From Nautilus pompilius (lineage: Eukaryota > Mollusca > Cephalopoda > Nautilida > Nautilidae): 64,000 nucleotides of DNA. The translations under genes were made by a program, and so were the position numbers. Under the pieces are notes generated by a model. It was not told the origin of the DNA, did no database searches, and was given only the letters and a program-made list of their open reading frames with translations. The DNA lies in assembly GCA_018389105.1 (NCBI GenBank), contig JACATO010001051.1, positions 124,001 through 188,000 of the forward strand, in the 5' to 3' direction. Shown here in pieces: positions 1 through 13,612 of this stretch (positions are counted from its first letter, which is position 1; every line of letters begins with the position of its first letter).

Positions 1-885
1 ACGTACTGTAGTCAAGCAGAGAAACAAGCAATAATGCATTTTTTTGTAGCCAAAAAAAAAAAAAAAAAATGAACGAAAGGGACATTTATCAGGAAGTGTT
101 TGCTGGGTAAGGAGCAGTTGGTAGAATGGAAATGCATGGAGTCACCTCCAAAGAACTTGTGCGCGCAGAGATTTGCCGGTAAAGTAAATTGCCTTAGCAT
201 TTTAAGACAAAAAATGGAAACCTTTCTGAAAGCATTACAGTTAACAATAGCACATTGTCATGTCCTAGAAATAAAAAAAACAAAACACAGAGCTGCAACT
301 CAAGAGCTTCTCTGCACCATGACAATGCCCATCCATACTGTCAGTCTCACAGCTAATACAAAGATTACACCAGCAAGTTCCATCACATCCTACTTCTTCG
401 GAGCCCCATCTCACTTTCATCTACACAGGGCCCCTAAAAGATTCTCTACAAGGTCAACATTTTCTCCAATGATGGAAGATGGCCAAAACACCAGCAGAAA
501 TCTTTCTTCACTGCAGGAATACAAGTTCTTGTTGCACGCTGGACAAAGTACGCTTGAGAACAGAAGTTTGCAGTATAATTACATCCCCGTTGCAAGAGCC
601 ACTGGCAACAACTCAACTGTGTGATATTAAATGGTAATGTTGGTCAGGGTTAAGGTTGTTCTGGTAATTAGCACTACTCTAACGCAAGCCTGTTAATAAC
701 TATAATTAGTGCATAATGGTACCACAGACATTTGTCCAGAGGACTTCTATCTGCAAACTGGCAAGGTGTCTTTCTGCAACTAGTGATTTTGCTGAAAACT
801 GATACAAACATCCTGCAAATTTCTTTATTAAAACTCCTAAAATTTTAAAAAGGGAACTGAACTACCCTAGTTATTCTGACATTAA

Positions 886-890
886 CCCCC

Positions 891-927
<37 letters not shown>
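886..927. repeat. C8 tract followed by (CA)n
   Basis: Eight C residues run directly into about 17 CA units on the plus strand. Simple microsatellite; alternating purine-pyrimidine. Confidence 0.97.
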
Positions 928-928
<1 letters not shown>

Positions 929-3900
929 ACTGCCCCTTTTGCAATATTCCTGTTCTTTTCAAGAAGGGAAGCGATCTCATACCATGCTGCACATCACATC
1001 GGCAGCTGCGGTTTCTTACTCTCTACTGTACTGGCTCATAATGCATGGGTTTCATCCCACTTCTTATCAGAAGAGTTTTAAAAGTAAATTTCTGGTTAAT
1101 CTTACTAAGCCCTAGATGAACCGTTATCACAGTCCTAAGGCCAACTTTCCAAAGGCACCATGAGAATCCAAATCTACCATAAATGAAAAGTTCTTTGATG
1201 CATCTTTAATTATTAATATAGAGCCAAAGACCACCTTTCATGGCACTTACATGACATAAATACAAATTAAATGCCATGAAATTACCACATAAAGATGGTC
1301 GGTATATGGCTCTTTATGCCAGTCATTAAAATGGCTAAAATGAGGAACAAAAACAGCCATCTTTATATAAAAGTTAGCTATTAAAGATGAAGATGACAAA
1401 GGGATCCATGGCCAGTAAATTGGTATGCATCAATGGTGGATGTCAGACAAAGTAGATAACTTTTCTTCCAGTGCCACTTGCCATTTTCCGTATCTGTGGT
1501 CAAAGGGTTTATATTTACTGAGAAATAAATGCACTATGCTAATTTGGATACCGTAAATGCTAAAAAATCCATAAATTAACATTTAAAGAGAGATAACTTG
1601 CACTAACAAAACTGACTAAGTGTCAGCAGTATGAATTTTAAAATGAAAAATATATAATCATGCTTGACAGAGAACATAACCAGAAGAATTAACATCAACC
1701 TCAGATCACTTCTGAGGCTAAAGAATACATACTACTACTAACAGTATTGTATAACAATGTTTTTTTTTAAAAAGTGAGAGAACTGTCAGTGGGTGAGGTT
1801 AGCAATAAAATATGATACCTTTTCTTTTTTTTTAAAAATCAGAATTAGTGTTCCAATTTTGTAGATGACAAAATATTTCTGGCAGCAGCCCAGCTATAAC
1901 TTACCAGGGAGCCGCCGATAATGAATTCAATACTATAATGCCATCAGCACAGGCTGGGAGGATATGCATTAGATCTGCTTTAAGATGTTTTCTCACAGAA
2001 TTTTCAGAATAATTTAAGCTGTGAATTTTATTTTCATTGTTGCCAGTCAAATCGGTTGTTCGTCTCTCTCTGGAATGATGATGATTTTGGCCATGTGCTA
2101 GCACTTTCAATGGCATTCATTCCAACTAATACCATTAAATGATCCAATCGCGACAATGGAAACAATATTTCTGCAAAAAAAATAGACTTTCTTCCAGAAC
2201 AACGGGGCAGACATTGTTTTAATGGCTACAAACTGAACAAAACTTAACGAAGTATCCATTAGGACTTGGACATATTCAAACACATTGCTATTAGATAGAG
2301 CACCTGGTTAATTTATCTTTAATGTATTACATTTTCTAAAAAAAATGCAAAATTATTAATTATCCATTAAAAACTTAATGACAAGAGATATATGTAAAGT
2401 TTGTTTTTCAATATCATTTAGAAGTAAAATGATTTGGTTCATGTAGGAAAGGAAAATCTTGACACAACTGGAGATGATGGCATAATCTTTATTTTTTAAT
2501 GTAGAGATATTTTGGTTTACATCATCAGCTAATTTCACTTTTATCTGATAAATGCTTATGCATATTGTAAAAGAAAAAAACAAACCATTCCACAATTTGT
2601 ATGTCAGCGCTTCATGTTACTTGATCGTGGATGTCAGGGAATCAATGAGAGATAAAGCCAAAAATGGTTGACCAACAGCCTGAGTATAAAAGCTGTGCAG
2701 TCTGGCATCAAGTATGCCAAATCAGCAGATAACACTGAAAGTGCCAGTGCCCCATATCTGCAGCAGAGCCCCATAACAGGTTGGCTAGGCTCTTTACATT
2801 AGAAATGAGTGAAAACTGATGACCACCAAGCAGACCTATGGTGCTACAAAAGTGTGGATTGGGGAATTAAAGTGTTTTCTGGTCATCACACCAAAAGACA
2901 GTCGCTGAAAGACCATATTGCCGTTTAAGGCCGCCTCCCAGGACCAACCCTAACACTGCTGTATTTCTTTTGCTTTTCCAGCTGCAATCAATCATTAAAA
3001 TAATTCCCTCAGATGAACTGGTCTTGCTGCTGGTTAGCAATGAAGCCAAAAAACCCCATAACAGATAAATTTATAAGTTTACGTAAAGATGCAAAAAACT
3101 GAACCTTTACAAATCAATCAGCCCGACTCTTTTTGGATATCTTACCTGGTCAACACACCATAGGAAATTTGCGCAGGTACATTAGCACCCCCCCCCCACC
3201 ATCAGATTGATACTTCACAATGGTTTTTGCCGGTTTCATGAATTTATGCATACAAATTTGTGCCAGAAATCAATCCAATCTGCGAAGATTAAGCTGGGTT
3301 GGCAGGCAATTCAACAGAATGATACCAATTAAAGCTGTTATAAATATTTCCAGACCCCCCCTTTTTTTTTTCATTTAAACTATAAATTATGTCCTCTCAA
3401 AGCAGCTGGGGAAACTATCTTTTTTTCTCTCTCTTTCTTTTTTAAATACTGCAAAGTGAATTTCTGCTCTCTCGTGATTGGAGAATATTATATAATAACT
3501 GCCATTGAGTACAGTCCATTAAAAGAAGGTAAAGTAAATTATGCTGCCATACTGCATGAAACCATATATATATATTCATTATGTTCTTGTATATGTAGAA
3601 AGAATCTACAATAGTCACTCACAAAGCAAACGTGTATATTTTAGGTGGTCCAAAACTTGTGTACACTTTTTTCCTGTAGACTACAAATGAAAGACATACT
3701 GCTAGACGGAATTAGACACTTCAAACATCCAAAGTGTCCACCATCGAAATTCAAGCAGGAGTTCAGATTCTGACAACAGTGTGACGCACAGTGGAATATG
3801 TTTCTGCTAGAATAGCTGTCGTAGATCAAATGCTCTCGTTGGAATTTGTGGGTAGGTAGTAGCTGGTTTTGTAGCAAACATCTTATCTTATCTCTCCCAC

Positions 3901-6900
3901 AGGCAAAAAAATCTGGAAAGTGTTCGTCCAGGAATTACTCATAGATTTTTGTCATACACTGAAAACATGTGACATCAGGAGTAGGCTGTTGTGCTGCCAC
4001 ACTGTAGCATCAACTGAGAGATTCTGAATGAAGCATTTCTCAATGCTGAGAAACAAAATGCCTTTGGATGGTAGCGTACAAAAGTGCATATGCATCTTTT
4101 TGGGACACCAAGCAGAATTACTGTCTATAGTGACATTATTCTTGTAAGCATAATTTTTTTTCTAGTAAAAGAGCAAAAATAAAAATCTGTTAAGCATCTA
4201 TCTGCTCAGACTGTCTACAGTAACATTCCATCATTCATCTTGCATTTCATTTAAAAAGCTAAAACCCTCAGAATATAAGCTACACTGGTATATTTTTAAT
4301 ATTAAATTTTCCAGACAGCTTATCTAGTATTGCTTTTATTTGATAACTAATAAAATCTTTACTACCTTCAATATGACTTCCTCTTGAGAGTCTATTAGCT
4401 ACGTTTACCTACATATTTCAATTGTTCTGAATACACTCTAGCTCTGTTAAAAGAGAGACAAGACTAAAAGTACTGATAACTTTCCACTCCCATCCCGATC
4501 AAGCTAAAGTCCTACAACGGTACCAATTTTTAAAAAAGTAAACAAAAAATAATCACCTCATTGTTCAGCTGATAATCTCTGGCATTTTTATTAGCTTTTA
4601 CTACCAGCCAATGTCTTGCAATTCTTGAAAATTATCCCTAAACCATTAATGTATTATCATGAAAACGCTTATATGGTTGAATTCCTTAAGACAGACAAAA
4701 ATTCCAAAATGCTATATAAAAAAAAATTTCTTTTTAAAATTCTAGGATTCTGGTGTTTTATCTCGTTAAACAAATTCCATTCAATGAGCAATATGTTTTA
4801 ATCACTTACTGTAATGACTATTTTTTTAAAATTTCCTCTAAAAGAAAGATGTTATAATAGCATTATCGAATATTATTAAAATCAATCTGATTATTCCAGG
4901 TTAAGATTCTGAGATTTTTGTTCAGATTTTGATAAAAAGTTTAAAAATATATATATACACAATACATTTTCGAAATCAATCAGTAAATAAAAGGGTTTTT
5001 TTTTCCCTAAAATCCAATCTAGTCAAACATTTGTATATTTTGTACTGAAAGAATCTGTTTATAGCTACTTTTTTATTATTATTAACTAAAAAACATTTTG
5101 TACTTCAATTAAATCCGTCTTAAAATGATAATAATATAAACTCCACAATCTGAACCTTTATAATCTTACTTGATAACTAAACTGCATACATCTCTTGTGA
5201 GTGTAGCAAATCCCCTTTGAACTTGCTGAAAATAAACATTATTTGCGCTGAGGATTCCACACCCAGGTGGAATACTTAAAGTGGATCTAACTTGGGAGTG
5301 GAAAAATTATAGTCGTGGCAAAATGCCGCTTCAGTGGATCCCATGCATCTTACCCTGGCCAATGAACGGTCATGCACCCTGACAGGCATGCACCCATCAT
5401 TGCTGAATAGAGGGTAAACCCCAATGGCGAGGGTGAGGTGTGTAGACTGGTTTTATCTAAAAATCATTTGATGGCCAGTGGAAGAAGCCAGTAGAGCATG
5501 TCAAATATGCCAAATAGCAGCACCTACAAGACTGGCATGAGGTTTCAATCCTTATGGTTAACCAGCATTCCACTCCATGGTAGTGATTTGTATTTTTGAC
5601 TCTGGTGAAAGACGAGTACTTTCCGAAAAGACTAGACAGCAAATGCAAAACGTTCAATAAGGAGTTTGTCAGTTTTTGGTTTTTTAGTACAATGTAATTG
5701 CCTCTATAATTCCAAGCATACGTGCTTTTTTTTCAGTAAGCTGCCAGCTGATAGAAAAATGAAAGCCCACGAACTCTTGGTTTAGTTAAAAAGAGAAAAT
5801 CATATTCAGTAAATGAAGTGTGGAGAAAATGCTACATCAAAGGTAAGCTTTGTGTTGGCACACAAAATCATGAAGCACAATAAGCCATTTTGAAATGGTA
5901 AGTGTGTGTAGCAATGCATGATTGATGTGGCTAATATAATTTATCCTAAAAAGTTCAAAAGCATCATTTTGTCCAGGAGAACAATAGTATAGCATAATTA
6001 AGAGATTGATGCAGACTCGGCAGCACAATTAAATAAGAAAGTCAAGATGTGTGCTCAAGTAGACCACTTCACTGGTGTGGAATGATAGCACAGACATCAG
6101 AAACTTATACCTTAGCTACTCATTTTCAGAATAGGCATCATTGAGGATTTGCTTAGCTGTCTATAGAATCTATAAAGAACAGAAGAGAAAAACAAGATTT
6201 GTTTGACGGAGTAGAGAATTACATCAAAAAGTTGGTTAGTGTCACAACAAACTTGGTTTCCCAACTATGGGTAAAAAGACACTCGTTAAAAATCAGAACA
6301 TCAAAGAGAATAACCGAAGAAGAATTACCTAACCTGCAAGACCTTGCCAAAAAAATGTTTGTGTCATTTGGTTTTACCCATACTGATGAACAGCAGCAAG
6401 TTGAAGCTAAGATCACAAATGCCTGATGAACATTTAAGAGAGTATCACATCTCACCACGTCGAAACTGACAGCTGACCTTGGAAAACTCAATAAAACTGT
6501 GCATCCCACTGAGATGTTGGTACCGTAATAGGTCTTATTTTGTTAGCTGTTTTTTTTTTTCCTCTTTCTTTTTTAAAAGAAAAAAAAGCACTGCCTCTGA
6601 CCACACAAATCATTATTTTGGCTTTTTAAAAATTTTATTAAATATGGCTTCCTTTGGACACCCCTTCTGCAACTCCAATGGCATGCTTCAAGGCCTTGCA
6701 GCCAATTCCACGTCTCCCACAGGCTACAACTTTTTCCCACCATTGATCAAACTAGTAGTATGTACAAAGGAAGTAGAACTTTAGTGTTTGGTCAAACATC
6801 AATGTAATTTGATATACCAAGCACTCTACAGGATTTATTGCATAGATCTCCATACTACTTCTGATTCTCCTCTCTACAATACAATATTGTTTTGCAATGT

Positions 6901-9900
6901 ATTAATTTGGTCATTTTGTTAGCACTAATCTCTGACTAATGACAGTACACGTTCAGCTATCATCGCTTTTTTTTTCCCCTAATGGACTAGCCAAGAGGAA
7001 AAACCACTTACACTGTGAAAAGAATAGCGCATGTCACCGATACAATACTATGGAGTAATCTTGTTTACATGACTACCTATGCAGGGCTGACGGAAAGGAC
7101 ACCCGGTCATATGGCGAAACCGCTTATAGTACGTAAACACCGGTACAAACAAGTCATAAAAAAACAAAAAAGAAGCTTAATACAAGCAGCACAAGGCTGC
7201 TAAGTCATTTGTATAAAAACAAGATAATACAAACCTTTTAAATGATTACACTCGCTATCAGATACGAATGTATACTAGTGCATGTCCTGATTAATAAGAG
7301 AAATAACTGCTGAAATTTCTTATTCTTCAGATTTCAGGAAACAAAACGTTTCTGAGCATTTTAATTTGAGACAAAAAAAAAAAATAAAGTTTTGAAAATA
7401 AATTAAATTAAAATAGCTGCAAACATTTTGCAATATATGGTGTGCAGAGAAAAACTTTTGTGTTCAGTGTCTTATTTATAATTGCACAATGTCAACAGCA
7501 GTCCAATTGAAGTTTACTAGCCCGAAAGATCTGCAATTTAAAGTGGCTATGAATAGCAGATGGCCAAGCATATAGCCTGTGACTGGATGGAACTTCCCAA
7601 TGGGATTCTGTCTGTCAGTGAGAATTCCCTGCAAGCAATCCAGTTTCCTCCAACAGCTAAACGCAAGTTCTTGTAGGGACTTCCCATCTCTTGCCGAACA
7701 CAGATACCGACGATTGCTCAACAGTAACCAACTGTGGCATCACGTAACTATGTCAACCACGTGTGGACAGTAATGACCACAGAAGAGCAAACAGCAGTAA
7801 AAGTATGGAATCTGAAACAAGTTTCTTCTATCCGCTGATAATAAATAAAAGTCCCAGAAATATAATAGTGCGGAAGTCAAAAACTGACTTAAAGACAAAC
7901 CACCATTAAGTTGAAAATACAGATTCCAGACACTAGAACTATAATGCTATTTAACAAATTTAAAGACCCAAAAGAAAAAGGATTGTTCTTGTATGTGGGT
8001 GGGCGGGCAGGCAACTTTCATGCCAGTGCGTTTCAGGAATGTTTCCTTAATTATCAACAGAGAGGAGATTGTTTCAAACTCCATACATCCTGCTAGAATT
8101 TCAATCTAGAATCCTCATTCAGTTTGTTTCCACAACAAAAAAACATGCACAAACACATACATGTGGAAACTGAATTACATTAGAGGAGGTGATTGATTTC
8201 ATACAGGTGCTTGCTCAAATGCCATTCACTCACTAAATCTTCTCAGAGAGTTAAAGGACACTTCCAATGCTTTTATCTTGAAACTGACAAATTTTTTGAA
8301 GAAAGAATCCGTTAATAACAGGATCTGAAGCTAGTGGGCACGACCATAGTTTCATCAATGAAATATCGCATAGAGGTTTCATGCATGCATAAAGAGCTAC
8401 TTGATCTTTTCCCCATCTCATTATTATCAAATCATCATCCTTTATGCTTGAATTATTTTATTGGTGAGCCCATAATTATGCCTGCCACTGTATTTGTTTG
8501 TATATATAATTTGAGCAGCAATTTTCAGGTAGGTAATGTAAGTTGCATGAAACTGTACAACAACAAAAGATCTAATCAACCTGTTGTCGTTCATATTTAG
8601 AGAGTTAGATGATACATTAAAACCACGCCATCAATCCTCTACCGAAAATGTGGGCATACTGAGCATACTTAAAAAATAAGGTTGGGAGAGAAAAAGCTTA
8701 CCAGTCTACTGCAGATCTGAAACATCGAAGAACAGAGATGAAGAGTACTCTTTGGAAGACACTAAGGTGCTAGCCAATATAAAGAGAATCAGACTAAATA
8801 TTAACTTATTTTTCTGCATTTACTGAACACTACTGCATTCAACTGAGATGAGGCCTGATAAGATCACGACAATTCTATTTTGGCCGCTTTTCATTTAAAA
8901 AGCCACTAGTACAAGTGTTGAAGAATACTAAATATAAATGTTTCACAAATATTTTTAAAAATATAATTCTTTCCCATGTGTTCACTCATTCATTTAAAAT
9001 TTTCTCGTAACAAGCAACATGAGTGTTGTCAGTACAGGGGTTGTAATGTCAGAGATGGCAAGCTGCACAATCAAGTTCAAGCTAAATGCCACTATGCAAA
9101 AATCTACTAGTGGCAAGGACATTCAGTATGGACGTAAAAGGAATAATTTTAGAGTGGACACAACTAGCTGAAGAAGAAAACTGATTATGGACCTGTGTCC
9201 GGAGGAGGTGTGGTGGTAATAAAAAGAAAATGATATGCTAAAATAGATCAACGAGAAGTTTTTGAATGATTTTCCAAACTTCATGATCAGAGTAAATGTA
9301 TCACGGGAAAACAGATTAAACTTGAAGCACAGCAAATTTTAAATCTCTGACAGTCACAGACTTATTTCTGTGCAAGTACTGGATGGCGTTATGGATGAAG
9401 CACTGTGACATCCCTATGAAATAGAAAACTGTTGCACAAAAGCTGCCTGAAAAACCAGGAAAAGGTGGAAACATCCAACTGATACAACGTTAGATTACTT
9501 CACCGCCAATATTGGAAACATGGCTGAGACGTGTCTATTTTAACATGCCAGGCAATGCAACCCTGCCCCGTTGCACAAAGTCATCTTAATCAAATTAGCA
9601 TGAAAAAGATAAGTGATAGTCATGCTTGGCACAATGGCTGATGAGTAAGAACTATCACCATTTTGTTGTTTGGAAAAAGAGATGAAAAAACAAGCAAGAA
9701 CAGTCTACTTAGTTGATTCCTACAAAAATTCTGATTGGAATGATTCCAGATGGTTGGCTGAATGGAAAACACTGTCCTCCATTAGCTTATCCAATGAAAA
9801 ATTCTTGTTTGGAAATTGTTTAGGGAGCACACGCAGGACTGAGGCACTAAAAGAATCAGTATACAAAAATTGGCAGGATGGCTGCAATTCACAAACTGAA

Positions 9901-12900
9901 ATGATTCCAAATGAGTACAGGGCTGATATCCTAAGAATTGGCCCTTTAAGCAAAACATCCAAAAGAAATGAGATGATTGTATAGTAAATAGAGAGCATAT
10001 GTACAGGGTGGCTAAGCACGTGAGAAAACCAGAACCACACCACCTCCTTTAGTGAAGTCAGGGATGCATGGAATTTCTTGTCTCCTGATGTGATCAAAAA
10101 AAAGTTTCCCAAGGCAGGCAGGCATATCCAATGCTCTAGATGGCAAAGATGACAACATGTTTTGAAACATAGGATTCTGATTCAGACATCAGCGAATTTG
10201 AGTTTCCAGGGTTCAAATTACAGGATTGCAAAGTGTCAAATGCAGGGCAATAGGCAACTAGATACAACATCAAAGATAAAGAGTTTTGAATAACGGTGCC
10301 ATGACGACGTCCATAGTGATATTGAAAAGCGATTCAGTGAAGCCAGATCCAACACTAAAACCAAGAAAGATCAAATGTATTTGATTTGTATCATATTTTA
10401 CTTTCTTTGTTATTTTATTTTTTTTTTCCTTACTTTGCAGAGAGACAAAAGGTTCCCAGGACAATCTACTTCCCCATCCCTTTCCACTGTCTCTCACTAG
10501 CAAAGCAACTGAGATGTTTGAATGTCTTATATTTTTTTTTCCTTTTTTCATTCATTCATTCATTTAGCAGATTTGAACTATTTTTTGGCTTCTGAGCTCC
10601 AATAAATGTTCAGGCTACAATCAGAACCAATATTTTTGGGTGTGTTGTTTTCTATGTGCACATATATTAAATTGAAGAAAATTATTTCACAGGTGAAAAT
10701 GTCTGAATACATTGACTGATTTTCCCAAATTCAGCAGCAAGTCTAACCTAAGCTATAGTAGCCAAAGCCATGTAAATACAGGATCCTAGAGTACTACTAA
10801 AGTGTACAGCGGTTTAGCACATATTGCAAATAATATCTATGATTCGGTTTCAATTCTAGACATAACCAAATGTTGGGCAGGACTGCACACAACTATAATA
10901 CATGAGGGTTTTCTTGGTCTTCTTCACAAGAAGAGCTAAGGTATCGAAATTTTACAGATAACCGAATAACTAATTTTGAGCAAACAGATTATTAGTCAAA
11001 AGATATTGAAATTTGTTTTTCCTTGGATTAAATCCCATGAATAAAATGAGTATGCTTTTTTTTTTTAAATTCTGGGAAGAAAAAACCTATATTCAAAATG
11101 AATTGACAGTAGCTAATAATCATTACAGTCTTACAAGTCATGTGCAATAGCATGTAAAAATTCAATGCCTGCCAGCTGCCCTTCCATCACATCCTAAAGC
11201 TTGCAATCAACATTTATATTTTCTTTCATGGTTGGAATACCTTTCATCCCAGCCTGCATCATGTTGGGTTCCTCATACCTCCATTTGAGATCAAAATAAG
11301 ACATGAAATAGCCAGCCATCAGGCTCACTGTTGGGGCATACCAATCAGATTAAATTAACTGCCCCTACTTCAAAGACAGCCGCCATAGAATCTGGTTATA
11401 GAAGAGGCAGCACATTAGACAAATGTAAAAGCAAGAGGTAAGAAGCTTCAAAGGTACGCTAGCATCCATCCAAATATGTACATTGTAAAACTATGCACGA
11501 CAACTTTAAAAAGTGCCATAAACAGACGTTTCACTGCTCCCAGTTGCTGTAGCTGACCCTGTCTTGTGAAAATGACAATTAGCCATTTGTACCAGAACCA
11601 GAGCCAAAGGCAGATGTGCTACCATTTGTCTAATTTCAAGTTCTTCCAAAAGCAGGTTTGGTGGCAGGTCTTCATTCTTGCATTGGCAAATAGCTAAATG
11701 GTCCTGCAAAGATGATTGGACAGTGGAAGGCAACTGGTGTGCTTTGATAAATTGCTCACATAAATCACCCCAATGAATGAAACAGAGAGATTTGATCTCC
11801 TAAGCTTGCCCTTTAACTCCCAGACAGGTTTAGCTCACTTCAATGGCATCTTTATTTTCAGGCTAATCACTGTCCATGCGCAATCTTGCTTGACATTGTC
11901 TATTCACTCATATGCATCTCCAAATAGTCTTTTCCACTGACTAGCTGGTTTTGTATAAAACTAAAGACAGCATCTACTAGAATTCACCTTCTTTCTCTGA
12001 TTTTATAAATTCCAATGTCATATTCAACTAGCAAAGCACCAGTATTCACTATATAAATGTGCTGACACAAGCTGACTTTTGTAACCTTATTCATTTTGAG
12101 TGATGACTGTCATGAGTATCAAAATGGCAACATGTTGCTAGCACCATCCCATCCGATCCAACTCACAATCAATTTACTCAAAAACATCCAGACAGGGGTG
12201 GCCAACAATATATTTAAAATGTATCAAAAGTTTCAAGCTACCAAAATTTCCTGAATTAAATGTTATTCGTAAGATATGGGGCGAAAAAAGAAAAAAACAT
12301 TTTAGTTATTATGTATATCAAATCTTTTGCTAACTCTCTCTCAAATGACACCCTAACCTGAGAGACCAAGCAGAGTCAGCATCACTTTGGCATTAATAAC
12401 AATGAAAACGCAACTTGGTTTGTCTGCTATTTTCCTAAATTCCCTGTTATATTCTATCCTAGCAGAAGCAAACCAAACTGAAGTACGAAACAATTTTCGT
12501 AAATTAGCGGAATGTATTAACCCTGCTCACCATTTGCCATAACCAAGCCAGCTCAGAAATTCAGTCGGTTACTACTAAATCTGATGATCAGAGTCAGGGT
12601 AAATGTGAAAAGTTCCAAGAATTAACCTAACACGAAATGCTATTAAATTATTAAAAATTCAGAGATCAACCAGTTATGAAAATGGTAGTTAGGATAAAAC
12701 ATGGTTCCACAAACAACAGAGCAGAAATTACCCAAAATACCCACCCACCCCTCAATACACTTCTAAATCTTAGTAAGTTGAATGCTGTCTGTTCACACAA
12801 AGATAACCATAACATGAAGATGGTATCATAAACCAACCGTGTGGCTGTGGATTATGTTACCAGAGAATGTATGTAATACCTTTTTTTAGATCGGCTAGAA

Positions 12901-13010
12901 AAAGTCCACTGCCATTACAAACTTTTCTGAATTGTTTCATACTTTTCTCTCACCTGCTCCAGTTAACAGTCAACAAAGCAATCAATTGTAAAACTTAAGA
13001 AATCAAAATT

Positions 13011-13067
13011 GAGAGAGAGAGAGAGAGAGATGGGGGAGAGATGGGGGAGAGATGGGGAAAGAGAGAA
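13011..13067. repeat. (GA)n with GATGGGGGAGA units
   Basis: Nine GA units followed by three GATGGGG(G)-type units on the plus strand; same flavour as the large GA tract at 46.9 kb but much shorter. Confidence 0.95.
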
Positions 13068-13590
13068 TGTGCGTGCATGTTTTCACACCAGTCTGGTGAA
13101 CAAGATTAGCAAATGATGAATTAATGTTTAATAACCAGAACATTTTTTTTTTTAGTAATAGAAGAATCATTAAAGATAAAAATGCATGCAAAGCTTCAAT
13201 GGATAAGGGATCAGACTACTCAGATAGCTGAATATCGGGCTAGTTGAGTAAGATGCTGGCTGACCATGTCAAAAACTAATGCACAAGTGGGTATTATCAA
13301 GAGAAAAAAAGGGTAATCTACAAATTGAAAAAAAATATGCAGATTAGCTTCCTGCTATGAAGCATGCAAATTCATCCACAGACCTGTTTGAGAACTGAAC
13401 GATAATACTTCGCAACCTACGTTTTTTTAATATTGAATTTTTTTTTTTTACTGTATAATACTTTTTGCCTCTGACACCGACTGAAAATGAAAGTAAATAA
13501 GATGTTTACCTTTCTTTGCTTTTTGGTTGTTAACTGGAAAATTACAATTGATGCTATTATAAAGAAAAGCCCGGTCAGTTATTTTGCATC

Positions 13591-13612
13591 TGCGCGCGCG
13601 CGCACACACACA
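13591..13612. repeat. (GC)n(CA)n alternating purine-pyrimidine tract
   Basis: TGCGCGCGCGCG runs into CACACACACA, 22 bp of strict alternation, a CpG-rich island in AT-rich DNA. Such tracts favour left-handed Z-DNA. Confidence 0.95.

Noticed and set aside
100-624. 174-codon plus-strand frame
   Set aside because: No recognisable domain, no coherent composition and no supporting neighbours; I judged it a chance frame.
6199-6426. 75-codon plus frame with charged, helix-like composition (ITEEELPNLQDLAKKM)
   Set aside because: Protein-like in part, but short, unmatched to any family I know, and opposed by a 96-codon frame on the other strand.
9670-10112. Overlapping frames on both strands (104 and 130 codons)
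   Set aside because: Mutually overlapping on opposite strands, with no domain in either; at most one could be real and neither has support.
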